The notes beneath the pieces are model-generated. The model saw nothing but the letters and a program-made list of their open reading frames with translations. It made no database searches and was not told the origin of the DNA. From Takakia lepidozioides (lineage: Eukaryota; Streptophyta; Takakiopsida; Takakiales; Takakiaceae): a stretch of 64,000 nucleotides of DNA. Below, piece by piece: positions 45,137 through 56,740 of this stretch. Position 1 is the stretch's first letter. Each line of letters starts with the position of its first letter. The DNA lies in NCBI GenBank assembly GCA_030704615.1, contig CM060731.1:41540001-41604000 (forward strand), read 5' to 3'. The translations under genes were made by a program, and so were the position numbers.

Positions 45137-48100
45137 TCACCCCTCCTCATACTCTTCTCTGGCCACAGAGTCACCGTGCCTTTCACGTGCGCTAGTGTGG
45201 TCTGGGGGGGGGGCATCGTCCACATTTGGGCAAGGTAGTGTAACACTTGGAAGCATGATCTCGTGGACTTTCACCTTGTACCACCCGGATGGAATGTCCT
45301 TGCAGTGGAACTTGTCAACCCCGGCTATTCCCACCACTTCCGCCTTGGCGGCGGCTGTCTTTGACCGCTTGTCATGGGGGTTCAGGAGAAACACAAGATC
45401 TGATATCTGCAGACACCAACATCAGGGTCCACTCAGCAACAAACATAGCAATGACAGGGTGAAAGTCAAGCGCAGCTGGGCATGGAAACGATCTTGGTTG
45501 CCACAATACTGAATCAGCAGCAAATTCATGGTGTACCAACCTACCTTGAAGCGAAGCTCGTCGCTGAGGGTGGCAACTGAGGAAAGCTGCCCACGTGTCT
45601 TCAACTGCAGCAGCAAAAAGAGGTTTAGTCACGGATAAGAATAACATGAACTTTGGTGGTTGCAATGGTATAAACACACCTCCACGGAGCAAGCTAACTT
45701 ACACCCTGCTCAGACCGTGCACACTACAACCTCCTGGCAAAAATAACCCTACTAAAAACCAGCCAGGCAAAGCAAGGAGCCATGAATGCATGCCTGGGGA
45801 ACCACGTCCTGCTGCGATGATGGTGCCGGGGACAGCCCACTCCTCTTGCTCACCTGCAATGAATACACATTGCAACGCAGGAAGTGTATCCATAAAGGAA
45901 AATAAAAAGTAAGTTTGCGGAGAGGGGCTGGGAACAACCATACCTTGGAGCCTGCCTCCTCATGCCGGGGGGGAAATCCGGAATGCTGCCGCCGTAGCAC
46001 TATGGTCCTTGGCGCAGGACCCACCTTCTTCACAGATGACCCCACTGCCACTCCCTGTACATGTCCCTGCAAAACATATAGTGCCAGCCTTGCGTGAGAG
46101 GGCATCCGGGGGGAACAAAACAAACATATCTTTTGGGTTCGATGTCATGTTGCAAACAGTAAGGTTAGTTTCACCTGCATGGGCGCAGAAGTACTTCCCC
46201 CAACGACCCCATCCTCTCCCACATTCAAGCTGCCAGTCGGGGTCAGCTTCCGCGTGCTTGTGAAGACACGCACATCCTTGGAGCAAAACAAATCTTGGCA
46301 GTAGGGCCAGACTGTTTCTAAAAGGTACTCTGAATCGGGCCCCTCACTGACATTGCCAGTGACATCAAACGACAATGGATGGACCATGTTCAAAGGGGAG
46401 TTCCCCCTCCCCTTGTGTGGTGAATCATCCACTAGGAGGGTGTTGGATTCGTTAAATCCAGAAAATTCCGACCACACCCTCGACAGTCTCTTCTGTAAGT
46501 TCTGTACGGCAGGCCCTTTTTGTGGGGTGTGGCTCTGTCAAGGGGTCACACTCCTCTTGTGACCACACAAAGAGGGGAGAACCCTTGACCCCCTGCATCA
46601 CCACTTTGAAGATGTCTGCAACATTCCCCTTGGAAGCACAGGACCATATCCCAACGTAGAAATGCCGGAAGAGAAGGTTTAAAAACTCGCAGACCTGGGG
46701 CCTTGGGAAAACATACTTGTTGGTGGTCAACACCCATGGCCAATGACGCCTCGGGTTGGGCTGAAAGTTAGGAATAGAGTGGCACAGGATCCGTTCAGGT
46801 CTAGAACAATTAGTTTCGACTTTTCTATGAAAGGAGCTTTTGAAGGGGTGTCACGGGGTCTCACCTCAGTGGGTTGGGAGACAACAGTCACCCCGGAGGG
46901 CAAAGTTTCGGTCCCCCTGCAGCCTGGACCAGGCAAACTACCACCCTCTCCCCCTACAGCTTCCCCTTTTCCCTTGATAGAATGAGCAATGACCCCCCCA
47001 TCGTCCATGTCATCCCCAAACTCGCTGGACCTCTCTCCTCTTCAACGAGTGGACCCTGCCCCCCACTGTGAATATCATCAACAACAGGCTGGACCTCTGT
47101 CACATCCCTACCCACTACAATTACTTCCTCCTTCTCAGGTACAATGGTCGCAGCAGGGGGGTCTTCCATAATGCCACCCGTCACACCCCCTTTTTGCCTC
47201 ATCATGAGTTCCACTATCTTCTTCAGTTGTGCTTCCATTCCCCTCTCCCGCTCCGCAGAGAGAGCCGCAAGCCTCTCCAGGGCCCCGATGCGGGCTGCCA
47301 TTGAGTTCCCCGCTCCCTACGCATACAAACACCCACCGTACTGTTAAAAACCAGAAGAAGAGGCCGAATGTGCAGGATTTCAGGCATTCGGAGATGGCTG
47401 GGTTTGGCATAACACCCCTCGTGTACCATGCGTGGGGGCCCCACATACCCACCAAATCTTAGTACAACAACAGATTCATGAATGGAAACCGGACTTCAAA
47501 ACATACCTGGCTCAAAACAGACTCTGATGGGGTGCCAGTCGCATAGTTCTTTTGCTCCCCCGAGCTCGGACAGTGACGGGCTCCGCGCTTTGCGTCTTTT
47601 CTGTATTTGCCCATCCACACACACTGTGTCAGTACAAAATGCCAGGAGCATATGGACAAAGCACTGCCCTGCATATCACATAACAACTAATTCTGCACAA
47701 GCAATAAAACCCACTCGTGGGTGTCTCTTCCATCAGAACATGCCACAACGTAGGAGCAATGAGAAGGGGGTGAGGAGATTACCAAACGGGCTGCTTGGCC
47801 TGCAACTCCTGCCCGGCCCCAACGCGAGGGGTTCGTGACACAAGCACGCGCTTGCTTCATCCCTTCAGCCTTTGCAAGTCCACGAGGGGACTCCCAGTAG
47901 GCAACAAGCTTATCCCAATAGGCGGGTTCAGTGTTCATTGGCCTCACACCAGTCTTTGCCCATTTATCTTTCAGTTTTGCTCTTTCTCTTTTCATTATCT
48001 TCCCACATTGCTTCACTATAAAATCACGATTGGCAGGGATAGGTCTGTACTCGTACATTCCATTTATGCCCTCTATTACTGTTGACATGGCACTCTGGGA

Positions 48101-48617
48101 CTGCTGGTCAATGTCTTGTACGCTTGAGTCAAGGTAACGCAATGCCAGGCCACGCAAATGTCACGCTGCCAGTGTTCCTTACCTTCGCAGCCAACATTGA
48201 TGACTCCATTTCCATGCACCTCCACCTTGTGGCGCTTTAGCCCTGCAGCCACCCTTCCCTCTCCATCTCCTTCCCATTGTTTCATGGCATGGCGTCGTTC
48301 CTTCCTCAGCTCTGATGTCCGTTTCCTGCCCCCATGCTCTGGAACAGCGCTGCATACGTTGTGGGGGGTGACTGATGTGTGCCGGAGGGGGGAGGGCCGT
48401 ATGGAGATGTGGGAGGCCCCCATTGTGACGTGCCAGCATCAGGAAGCCAGCGCCACGACCCCGAAGCAGGGGGGGCTCCCCATGGTGCACTCTGTTGTGG
48501 AGACCGTGCGGCAGGGGGTGGGTGCCAAGGTTGGTGTTGGTTGGCATTGTGTGGTGGCTGTGAGTGCTTTGCTGCAGCTTCACTCCCCTTCCACTGCCAA
48601 AAACATCCCACACACAA
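45137..48617 (-). CDS. Intron-rich gene: transposase-24-like N-part, FCP1/NIF-like HAD domain
   Basis: A chain of short minus-strand exons with plausible GT-AG borders: Pro/Gln-rich start with SELRKERRHAMKQWEGDGEG (to about 48180), then 48157-47790 with YRPIPANRDFIVKQCGKI and YWDKLVAYWESPRGLAKAEG (like plant transposase-24 proteins), a coiled-coil exon (ERLAALSAERERGMEAQLKK) near 47300, then KSKLIVLDLNGSC (about 46790-46830), VFPRPQVCEFLNLLFRHFYV and FVWSQEECD (46550-46710), FNESNTLLVDDSPHKG (46420-46460), and a conserved-looking end: LATLSDELRFK-type exon near 45570, GIAGVDKFHCKDIPSGWYKV at 45290-45350, stop at 45137. LDLNG and VDDSP correspond to HAD motifs I and III/IV, but the second motif I Asp is Asn, so phosphatase activity is uncertain. 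Exon borders are inferred. Confidence 0.5.
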
Positions 48618-48929
48618 GGTGCATCAGCTGTAGTCCTACTGAACACAACGTCACCAGAGCACAAACGATCCCACAACCACAACTATGGATTGGCTGACCT
48701 CAAACCCACTCCCCTGCAGCGCAAGTGCCAAAAACTGAAAAGGAGAGGGACAGAATGTCCTCATAACATGTAAGGCCATTCATTGGTGAAGAAACATAAT
48801 GTGGGCGGGTTCACATCAGTACCATCATACACACTTACCAGGAAACAGAACATCCATCTGGGTTTTGCACATAGGAGTGGACATCTATTCACACAATCAG
48901 CAAATGGCTGAATGGCGGAGCCCAGCATC

Positions 48930-49913
48930 GGAGCCCCAAAAGGCCTAAAGACTCTCAATGTTTGTAAACACAGGTGCAAACACAATTCAATTGATAGCTT
49001 GGATATCCGGTGGTCTGTATGGTGATAGCACCCCGGGCAGTGCGTCAGACAATGACCCTATGACATTGGTAGTAAGACTTACCTTCGTATAAAGCATTGA
49101 TCCGGGTTTTCCAGATATCCTCTAGAAATCCCTTCACACAAGCATCAATCTATTGTGTGTGATTTGCCCAAAAACTAGGCCTCAGGAGGGCCTGGGCTTT
49201 TGGCTCAGCCTCGAGTCTTTCAAAGTTGGTAAACAGGGGTACAGGCACAATTCCCTTGATAGAATTGAAGAGCGTCTCTTTGGTGAGAGAACCCCGGACA
49301 GCGTATCAGAAAATGAATATTGTCTTCAGATTGCCCACACAACGGACAATTGCACTCTCCCTTTCCGATCTGCTTCTGTTTGCTGTTCAAAGGTAGGCTT
49401 CTTGCCCTGAGTTTAAATTTCAGTCTAGTGCCGAGAGTGGGTGGACCCTTTAGGTCATCCAAGATGTCCACCCCCATGTCACTGACTGGAAACAAGTTCA
49501 GGGAAGTTCTCTGCCTAACTTCATTTTCATCAGACAATCTCATGGCAACAGACATGGCTTCAGACACTACAGCCTCTAAGGCAGATTTATCCAGCAGGGT
49601 CAAGACTTGCGGATCCAGGTCCAGGTCCTTGAGAATCTTTTCTACTCTCTTCTGCAGGACTTAGTCTGTTTGACAGGCGGTCCTGTTTTCCAAGATTTAG
49701 AGTCGATCAACTTAGGATATCTGGTGTTGGGCATATGTTGCAGCTGACCCCACCATCTGACCTTGAATTCATCTCGTCGGGAGCTTAAGGATGGGATGCC
49801 AAACTCACCCCCGAACAGCCACATTGGCTGTTTTCTCCATGCTAACATACACTCCTTAAGCACCCCCACTTGAATGGATTCTAGAGACTTAGCCTGGTTG
49901 GAGTTATCAACCC
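48930..49913 (-). pseudogene. LINE 3' ORF fragments (copy 2), left of the nested insertion
   Basis: On the minus strand, 49642-49910 reads VDNSNQAKSLESIQVGVLKE, WRKQPMWLFGGEFGIPSLSS and RRDEFKVRWWGQLQ. Bases 49220-49590 read SDENEVRQRTSLNLFPVSD and CNCPLCGQSEDNIHFLIRCP, another copy of the LINE end. Bases 48940-49140 hold a further degraded piece. The block is a patchwork of two or more LINE 3' ends. Its right edge (GAGTTATCAACCC) continues across the 11.1-kb insertion into 61029 and beyond (A-I-W-V then D-N-S). Confidence 0.7.
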
Positions 49914-50229
49914 TGTCAAGTTATTTTACCACTAGTGTGAAACTAGCTAGGAAATAGCTAGCTTTTACATATTGACATTTGGGATTGGCCCAAGTGTCAA
50001 TCCAGGGGTCAAGGCAGATTTAGGCCCTGGAGTGGTTATCTTCACGGCAAGCGCGGAGGCTCATCTTTCTCGAGTTGAGCCTCACCGCGCCTAGCTATGG
50101 CGCCGTAGTGTGGATTCCCCATGGCGTGGGGTGCACTTGGCTTGACTTGTATTTGAGTGATGAGGTTATATATGCATGAGTTTATGCTTCAGCTTTGTGA
50201 GCTCGTGCTTGTATTCTTCTTCTTTATCA
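49914..50229 (+). repeat. 5' LTR part (block A) of the methyltransferase element
   Basis: Begins TGTCAAGTTATTTTACC and ends TCTTTATCA. Nearly identical to 60523-60839; the only difference I see is one extra A in the 3' copy (GCGCGGAAGGC). It contains a TATATATG stretch at about 50166-50174. Bases 50059-50074 are complementary to the PBS. Block B, expected upstream in a full LTR, is missing here. Confidence 0.9.
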
Positions 50230-50245
50230 CTCGAGAAAGATGAGC
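50230..50245 (+). promoter_or_regulatory. Self-complementary primer-binding site
   Basis: CTCGAGAAAGATGAGC starts immediately after the LTR end (CA at 50229) and is the exact reverse complement of 50059-50074 inside the LTR. This is the geometry of Tf1-type self-primed elements, where the RNA 5' end folds back onto the PBS. I did not recognise a tRNA 3' end match, but I could not search all tRNAs. Confidence 0.65.
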
Positions 50246-52847
50246 TCGTATCTGTGAGTGCCAGATACGAGTTAGTTGTAGCACTTGGTTTTTGCTTGAG
50301 AATGAGAGAAACCAAGTTGTTATGCAAGGAGCACCGTGGAGCTCTTGGTTGTTAGAAGCGGAGGCGATGTGGGTTACGAGGTGGTAGACCTTGGCATTCG
50401 ATCTTCAGCTTCAGAGATGAAAGCACCATGCTGCAGGTAATTCCAGAGCACCTTGATGGTTTCAGATTGTGTACATGCATGAGCAAGCACGATTGGGAAG
50501 AGGACCAGTCAAGAGCAGGTTATAGTGGCTTTGGTGGCAAAGCTGAGAACTGGACTTGGGAATGCGAGCTTTCATTGTGTGAAGGATTGCAAGACCAAGC
50601 GAAAGGGCTGATTTGGCTTGGGGCAAATCAGTGCACTTTGTGGAGTATGGTGAGATTGGGTTTCAATCTCGAGCTTCAGCATTGAGAGGGCTCTTGTCAT
50701 GGCAAGAGCAGGGCTGGAACAGGAGCTAAGAGGTGCGGCAAGGCCATGGAATGTGCACCTAGGGTTTCAGAGCTTGGAAGAAGAGCTCTTGCACACAAGA
50801 GAAGTGTCTTGTGGCTGGAAATGTAAGCCTTAGGGTTTCAGGAGCTTGGCAAAGGCTGTGGAGTGCTTAGTCTTGTCTTAGAGAGCATCAAGGAGCCAAG
50901 GAGCCAAGATAGGGGGCTGATATCTCTTGTGTGAAGAGGTTGCATGTGGAGCATGTATTCAGCTCATTGAAGCTTCCATCTTCAAGCTTGGAGGGCAAGC
51001 AAGGAAGAGGGAAGGGCTGACTTCCCTTATGTGAGGGCAATGCATGTGTGGAGCATGCTATCAGCCTGGTGAAGGCTTGCACTTTCAGGTGTGGGAGTGC
51101 AAGAAAGGAAGGAAGGGGCTGGTTTCCCTGTAGGGCATGTGGAGCATGCTTTCAGCCTGCTGAAGCTTGTATTTTCAGGTTTGTGGGTGCAAGAAATGAA
51201 GCAAAGGAGCTGATTCTCTTATGGTGAGAGTGGGGCATGTGTGGAGCATGCCTTCAGCCCATTGAGGCTCTTGTTTTCAAGCTTTAGAGAGCTAGAACGG
51301 AAGGTCTAGGGCTGGTTTCCACTTGGAGTGAAAGAAAAGCACTTGTAGGGCCTATGTGAGTTGGGGTTTCAACTTCAAGCTTGAAGGGAGCGCAACTCTT
51401 GAAGCAGCAGGTGTAGGGGCTGGAATAGGCTCTAAGACAGATGCTATGGCCAAGGAGAGTGCTTGAATGAGTGCTCACAAGGGCTGGGAACCAGCAGGGC
51501 TTGGTTGTTTGCCATTGAGTTTAGTGGCGTGTTTGGGAGGCTAAGTGAGAAAGAAGGCTTGGTTTGTGGCAACCACCTCATGGCTTAGGGCTACTATGGT
51601 GGTGTGTGGGAGCCGAAAGAGCAAGAATACCTTGCTGATTTCCTCACACCATAGCTCGGTGGAAAGAAGCCTAGAGTCCAAGAGACACAAACCCTAGCTT
51701 GGCGTGGCTAAACCCCTTGGAGAAATGGCTAACTGCCAGAGATGGGCTGTGGGGCTGTGACAGGCTGTGAGGCTGTGTGTGGGGCTGTGAAACGGGCTGT
51801 GTGTGACAGGAACTGTGAGGCTGTGCTGTGTGTGACGGGCCTGTGTGTGTGTTGTGACTGTGTGTGTGACACAGGACGGCTGTGTGTGACGGGCTGTGAC
51901 AACCTGTGACAGGCTGTGACGGGCTGTGAGGCTGTGTGTGGCCTGTGTGTGGAGTGGGGCTGTGAGGGGCTGTGACAGGAACCTGTGGAGGCCCCCACCC
52001 TGTGAGGGGTGACAGGCAAATGTGGAAAGAAAATGTGCCTGAACCTGTGACAGGCTGTGTGACACGGCTCAACTGTGACGGCTGTGGAGCTGTGTGGGCC
52101 TGTGCTGGTCTGTGGTGGCCCGTGTTGACCTGTGGACGGCCTGTGCTGACTCGTGGAGGCACTGGTGGACTGCCTAAGGACTGGCATGTGGTCTGGAAGG
52201 CCGAATTTTGAAGCTCGTGGAGGGCGGTTTGAGGAGTATCTTCATGATATTCCCATGGTCATGCAAGTGAGGGAAGAGAGGAGAGGAAGAGTGTTGGGAT
52301 GAGGGCATGCTGGGGTTAGGCATTGCTTTAGCTTCTCTTCCTCGTAGTTTCCACCCTCTCATTAGGCCAAGACCTTTCCGTAGGTGGAGGCAAGAGTCAG
52401 TCCGGGTTTGGGCTGGGGTGTCCTTGCAGGAGCAACACCGTGGAGTTGTTTTTGGTGTGGGGGAGTTGTCGTTCTGATTTCTTGTGTTTGGATCCCCTCC
52501 ATACCTGCATGCTTGACTGTGCGCCATGCTAGTTTTGTGTGGGCGCTTGTTTTTATAGGTGATTGGTCCGGATTTGATCACCGGCCAGTCCTAGAGCATG
52601 CTGTCGATGGTGAGGCTGGGGTGATGACCAGCCAGACCATCATTGTTTCTCCTGTGGTGAGGTTGGAGGTGATGACCAGCCAACCATAGGAGTGCTTGCG
52701 GTGGATGCAGGTACAGGTGTAGGCTATGTTAGGAACTTAGTATTCCAAACCATAAGCCGCAACAGGTTCTCTACCCGGTTACCTTGTGGAGAGGGGGTTA
52801 GGGACATGTTCATGACCGGTTGAGTGTCAACACGGAGGTGCCACTAG
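50246..52847. other. Long repetitive leader of the methyltransferase element
   Basis: About 2.6 kb without a credible protein. Bases 50880-51330 contain four or five degenerate copies of a roughly 110-bp unit (GGAGCATG(C/T) followed by TCAGCC and a GAAGCTT-like segment). Bases 51735-52165 are dominated by GGCTGTGA/TGTGTG repeats. A leader this long may hold packaging or translation-control structure; that is inference. Confidence 0.6.
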
Positions 52848-54250
52848 TTGCTGGGGACAGTGCCGGTTCGAGCACTAGCGATACTAGTGGGTACACGAGA
52901 CGAGGTGTGCGGTTTTAGGCCACCTTCACCTCCTGTGTCTTCTACGGAAGGTTCTGATTCGGATTGTGAATCAGGAGGACTCATACCGGCGGTGCAAGTT
53001 GTTTCTTTGCCATTGTTGTGGGACACAATGGAGGAGATGTATGGAGCTACCAAGGGGCCACGAAGGTACTCTGGGGCGGTGGGCACCATCGAGTTGGATG
53101 ATTTTATCCAAGAGTTTGATAGTTGGTGTGATTTGCAGCAAATGCGCAATCCACAACTATTTACGCCTTTCATGGCATGGAAGGGGCTGTTTCAGCCCTT
53201 GAGGGCCGCCTATGGATGATTACCATGAGTTCAGGCGGGGGCATGAGGTTGAGATCGAGGAGTGGAGGATGTACTGGTCACCCGACTATGTCTCCATCAC
53301 TAGGGGCACTAGAGCCACGAGGGCAGTGGCTACACCTGCCGCTGCACCGGCAGCTTCAGCAAGTAGCAGTGGGACTGGTGGTACAGTAGCTACGACGTCC
53401 ACCCAAGCCACTACCGCACCAGCACTAGCACCCGTGCCTGCCTTCAACCCTGTTGTGGAGTTCTTCGAAGAGTTGAGAGGGAACTACCAAGGGGTGAGGA
53501 CAGAGAAGTTGCGGAGCTTGCAAGAGTTCCAACGGAAGCCGACCGAGAGCTTGAGGGAGGCTTTCACTCGCATGAGGCGCTTGATAAATGTAACCCAAGG
53601 GTTTACGGAAGCTCAGGCAGTCCAATTCTGGTATGGGATATTGGACAAGGAGCTGAGGAGAAGGGTGCGGGATGCAACTCTCCTACAAGCGGCCCAACCC
53701 ACCTTAGCAAATGTGTTTTTGCTGGCAGAGCGGATAGAGCTCAACATGGTGGAGGAACGAGTGGTCATGGTGGGATTTGCTAAGGAGACACCACGGGGTA
53801 GTGGTGCTCCTAGCCAACCACTACCTCAACGTGCTCAAGGCAACAAGGGGGCTCAGGTGAAGCTCAGGGAAGGGCAGAGAGGACCTCAGATGCAGGGTCT
53901 CTCCCTTCATTTGCTGGCCAACAACGGGCGGATGTGGTGTGCTGGACATGTGGAGGACCCCATGTCAAGAAGGATTGCCAGAGGGAGGCAAAGGGCCGGC
54001 ACATGCACAGCCTGCACAGTTGCAGTGTGGGCATTGTGGCAAGCACGGGCATGGAGAGGCCCAGTGTTATGGTTTGCATCCTGAGTTGCGCCCAGGCCAG
54101 TTCCAAGGGAACAATGGTGGCCGGGGCGAGGTGGAGCAGCCCAGAGAGGACGAGGTGGCCAGCCACGAGGCCAAGGGCAAGCTCAACATGGCCAAGGACG
54201 CGGAGGTCAGGGTGTTGACCAAGGCATGGCCAACCGGCTTCAGCAGCTAG
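52848..54250 (+). pseudogene. Gag of the methyltransferase element, two zinc knuckles
   Basis: Bases 52848-53190 encode the N-terminal part (YSGAVGTIELDDFIQEFDSW, FTPFMAWKGLF). After a frame change, 53212-53790 encodes the capsid-like gag core (MYWSPDYVSI, NPVVEFFEELRGNYQGVRTE, ESLREAFTRMRRLINVTQGF, AVQFWYGILDKELRRRVRDA). Two knuckles follow in different frames: CWTCGGPHVKKDC at 53940-53978 (Cys-x2-Cys-x3-His-x4-Cys, one spacer residue short of the standard) and CGHCGKHGHGEAQC at 54026-54067 (standard Cys-x2-Cys-x4-His-x4-Cys). At least three frameshifts occur. Gag would form the particle and bind the RNA. The first-frame start has no ATG, so the true start is unresolved. Confidence 0.75.
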
Positions 54251-54984
54251 AGCAGAGGCTCGCTGCCATGGCTACAGCTCAGGTGGTACCGGCTCTAAGG
54301 CCGGATGGTCCACCTCCTGCTCCTGAGGGAGGAGATATGGGAGGCATGGGATTCATGTGTGGAGCAGCACTACCACTAGTGCAGGTGGAGTCTGCTGCAG
54401 CCGTGACTCGAGGAGCAGCACGAGTTCCTGAGCCACGAGGTGCAGAGGTGGAGTTGGATCCACAGCGTGGGGAGGCAAGCCGTCAGGCTAGGCTTCCTCA
54501 GTCATTCACATTGGCGGAGACAGTGTCGACGCCATCCATGGCACCTAGTTCTCGCCCGACTGTTACCGAGGCGGAGGTTACTATGCCATTGGGGAGAGCT
54601 ACACGGGTAGCACCACTACCTAGTGTTGCCAAGGCTACGGCAGCTAGTGTGCTGCTAGGAGCGGCCACATCTGTGAGGCTCCATTGTTTCGGCTACCATG
54701 ATTGCGACGCCGGGGGTAAGACCAGCTGAGGTGTTCAGGCTGGCAGCTACACTCTGTGAGAGTGGGGAGGTTACTTCATCTTCTGCGGAGATAGTGGGAG
54801 GTGTAGTGCCGGAGGGATCCTCGGATTTGAGGGTCAAGACTGCCACGGCGCGCCATGGCAAGCTGCAGCTGCCAGGTTGATGGAGCTGCCAGCTAGGCCA
54901 GCCATTGAGCGCGCCATGGTGACACCTGGAGTTGTCATGTTAGACAACCAGGATGGCATTTTCTGTTTGAGTGGACCGGCAGGC
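54251..54984 (+). other. Gag-protease linker, low complexity
   Basis: Ala/Pro/Val-rich translated sequence (54226-54729 and others) without a recognised fold. It probably encodes the disordered linker between gag and protease. Confidence 0.4.
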
Positions 54985-55430
54985 AAGAGGTACCGGCCAC
55001 TGCGGTCTTGTTGGACTCGGGAGCTCAGCCATGATGCTGGGCAGAGCTGCTATTGCAGGCTTGGGCCTCACGGAGGCGGATATGGAGCCTTGTCCTTTCC
55101 AGATACAGACGTCTCTGGGAGGATCGGAGCAGGCTCGGGGCATGACACGGCGTGAGTTGGCTATCAGACTACGGCCGGATCACCCTACAGATGGCTCAGT
55201 GATGCGAGCCAAGGCCATTGTGACAGACGCGTCTCATACGATGTCCTGGTTGGTGGGGCAGTGTTGTACCCCATGGCTTCACCCTGGATTTTTGGGAGGA
55301 GTCAGCTTCCTATAGGCCTGCATGGCAGTCAGGGGAGGGCCGGCGTGTGCAGCTCCCTGTGACGTTCATAGGAGGAGTTGCGGTTGCCCAGCGAGGCAAG
55401 ATGCCGACACTAGCAGCATTCACAGCGCAG
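54985..55430 (+). pseudogene. Retropepsin-like protease of the methyltransferase element
   Basis: VLLDSGAQ at about 55005-55028 gives the Asp-Ser-Gly-Ala active site (55014-55025). After a one-base shift the chain continues MMLGRAAIAGLGLTEADMEP and LAIRLRPDHPTDGSVM. After another shift there is a DVLVGGAVLYPMAFTLDFWE-like segment near 55240-55305, the usual second half (YDVLLG...LY). It lies directly before the methyltransferase, so the two were probably released from one polyprotein. Confidence 0.7.
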
Positions 55431-55689
55431 TGAGTTGGCCTAGAGAGTTGCTTGAGGGCAATGCTCATTCAGAGGATGTACCACCTCCGGGAGAGCAGGA
55501 TGACATGTATGGTATGGCGGAGTTGCCTACCATGGTTGCTCAGACTCCATTGTGGGGCACGAGCAAGGATTTGCAGCGGGATGCTGATCGACGGGTGCAA
55601 CAAGCCTGGGTGGAGGCTTTTGTACCGTCAGGAGAGGAGGAGAGTGCGGGGATTGCACCAGGACCACCTCAATTGTCTCCATTGGACAC

Positions 55690-56740
55690 CACACCTATTG
55701 TGTGGCAGTATCCGGATGAAGGCATTTGTCTTCTGGACTTGTTTGCGGGATCAGCACCGGATTGGCTGCTGTGTTACAGGCAGGTGTACGAGTTCGGCGT
55801 TACCTGTATGTGGAGAGGGATGAGACTGCACGACGCGTTTCACTTCGCCATGTTGCTCAGTTGGTGCAGCGGTACCCTGAGTTGTTGTCGGTGTCTGCAA
55901 TTCGTGGATATCAGCAGGCCTTGCCAGCAGACATTTCGTTGCTGGGGGCGCAGGATTTGGAGCGGGTTGGCTCCATTGATCTGGTAGTGGCAGGTTGGCC
56001 CTGCCAAGGGCATTCATCAGCCGGGCATGGCAATGGATTGCGAGACTCGAGGTCGGGTCTGTTTTGGGAGATGGTGCGGGTTTTGCGCCACTTGCAGCTT
56101 CATCAAGCTGTATCTCCAGCATACATCTTGGAGAATGTGCCACTGATGGGCGATTCTCGGGCCAGGGGATGGCCAGTGTGCATCAAGTCCGGTCGTGGCT
56201 TGGGTCAGCAGTGTTTGCTAGATGCAGCTACAGTGGGGTCACGGGCTCATCGTCCACGGCTATGGTGGACTAACTTGATGCCACCCGCACTGCTCAAGCG
56301 TGCATTTGATGGGGTGCAGCGGCCAGCACATCTCACAGTGGATAGCATTCTGGACACAGGGAGGCAGTCTCAGCGTGTGAGACACGATGACCGTTCGCCT
56401 TTGGCAGTGGTCAACAAGGTGGGTCAACCACGAGCAGCATTACCTACACTGCTCAGCTTCCCAGGATCGCATGCTTTCCGGGATAGTGGACCTGGCCTCC
56501 TGTGGGATGCTCAGTTGCAGCAGTTAGTGGAGCCTAATGCTGACGAGCGTGAGCGGGCAATGGGTTTTACCACTGGTACCACGGCGGTGTCGTCTCTTTC
56601 TGAGGCATCACGTCGTCAAGTGTTGGGGCAAGCAATGGATCTCAATTGCTTGACCTGGATTATCAGCTTGGCTCTGGCTGAGCAACGCAGAGTGCGGAGT
56701 ACACTTCCCTCAATGGTCTCTCTGCCTACCGAGACGGTAC
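55690..56740 (+). CDS. C5 cytosine DNA methyltransferase domain inside gypsy pol
   Basis: The motifs appear in unpermuted order. Motif I, LLDLFAG, is at about 55730-55750; one missing base shifts the frame to ISTGLAAVLQAG. Then RYLYVERDETARR (motif II-like acidic residue), IDLVVAGWPCQGHSSAGHG at about 55976-56030 (motif IV, catalytic Cys codon 56002-56004), AYILENVPL (motif VI, 56122-56145), SRAHRPRLWWTNL (motif VIII, about 56240-56275) and VLGQAMDLNCLTWII at about 56620-56664 (motif X). The unpermuted order and absent N-terminal targeting domains resemble DNMT3-type or bacterial enzymes and exclude the permuted plant DRM arrangement. It sits between protease and RT. Apart from the single base in motif I, the domain is open for over 900 bases, better preserved than the rest of pol. 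The expected reaction is methyl transfer from S-adenosylmethionine to cytosine in DNA. Confidence 0.9.

Noticed and set aside
51671-52187. Minus-strand frames rich in His, Ser, Thr and Gln
   Set aside because: Translation of the GGCTGTGA/TGTGTG repeat tract, not protein evolution.
55690-56740. Possibility that the methyltransferase is a plant DRM-type enzyme
   Set aside because: DRM enzymes have permuted motif order (VI-X before I-V); here motif I comes first and X last.
55690-56740. Possibility that the methyltransferase is a host gene disrupted by a retroelement
   Set aside because: It sits exactly between protease and RT with no second insertion boundary, target duplication or LTR inside the 11.1-kb unit.
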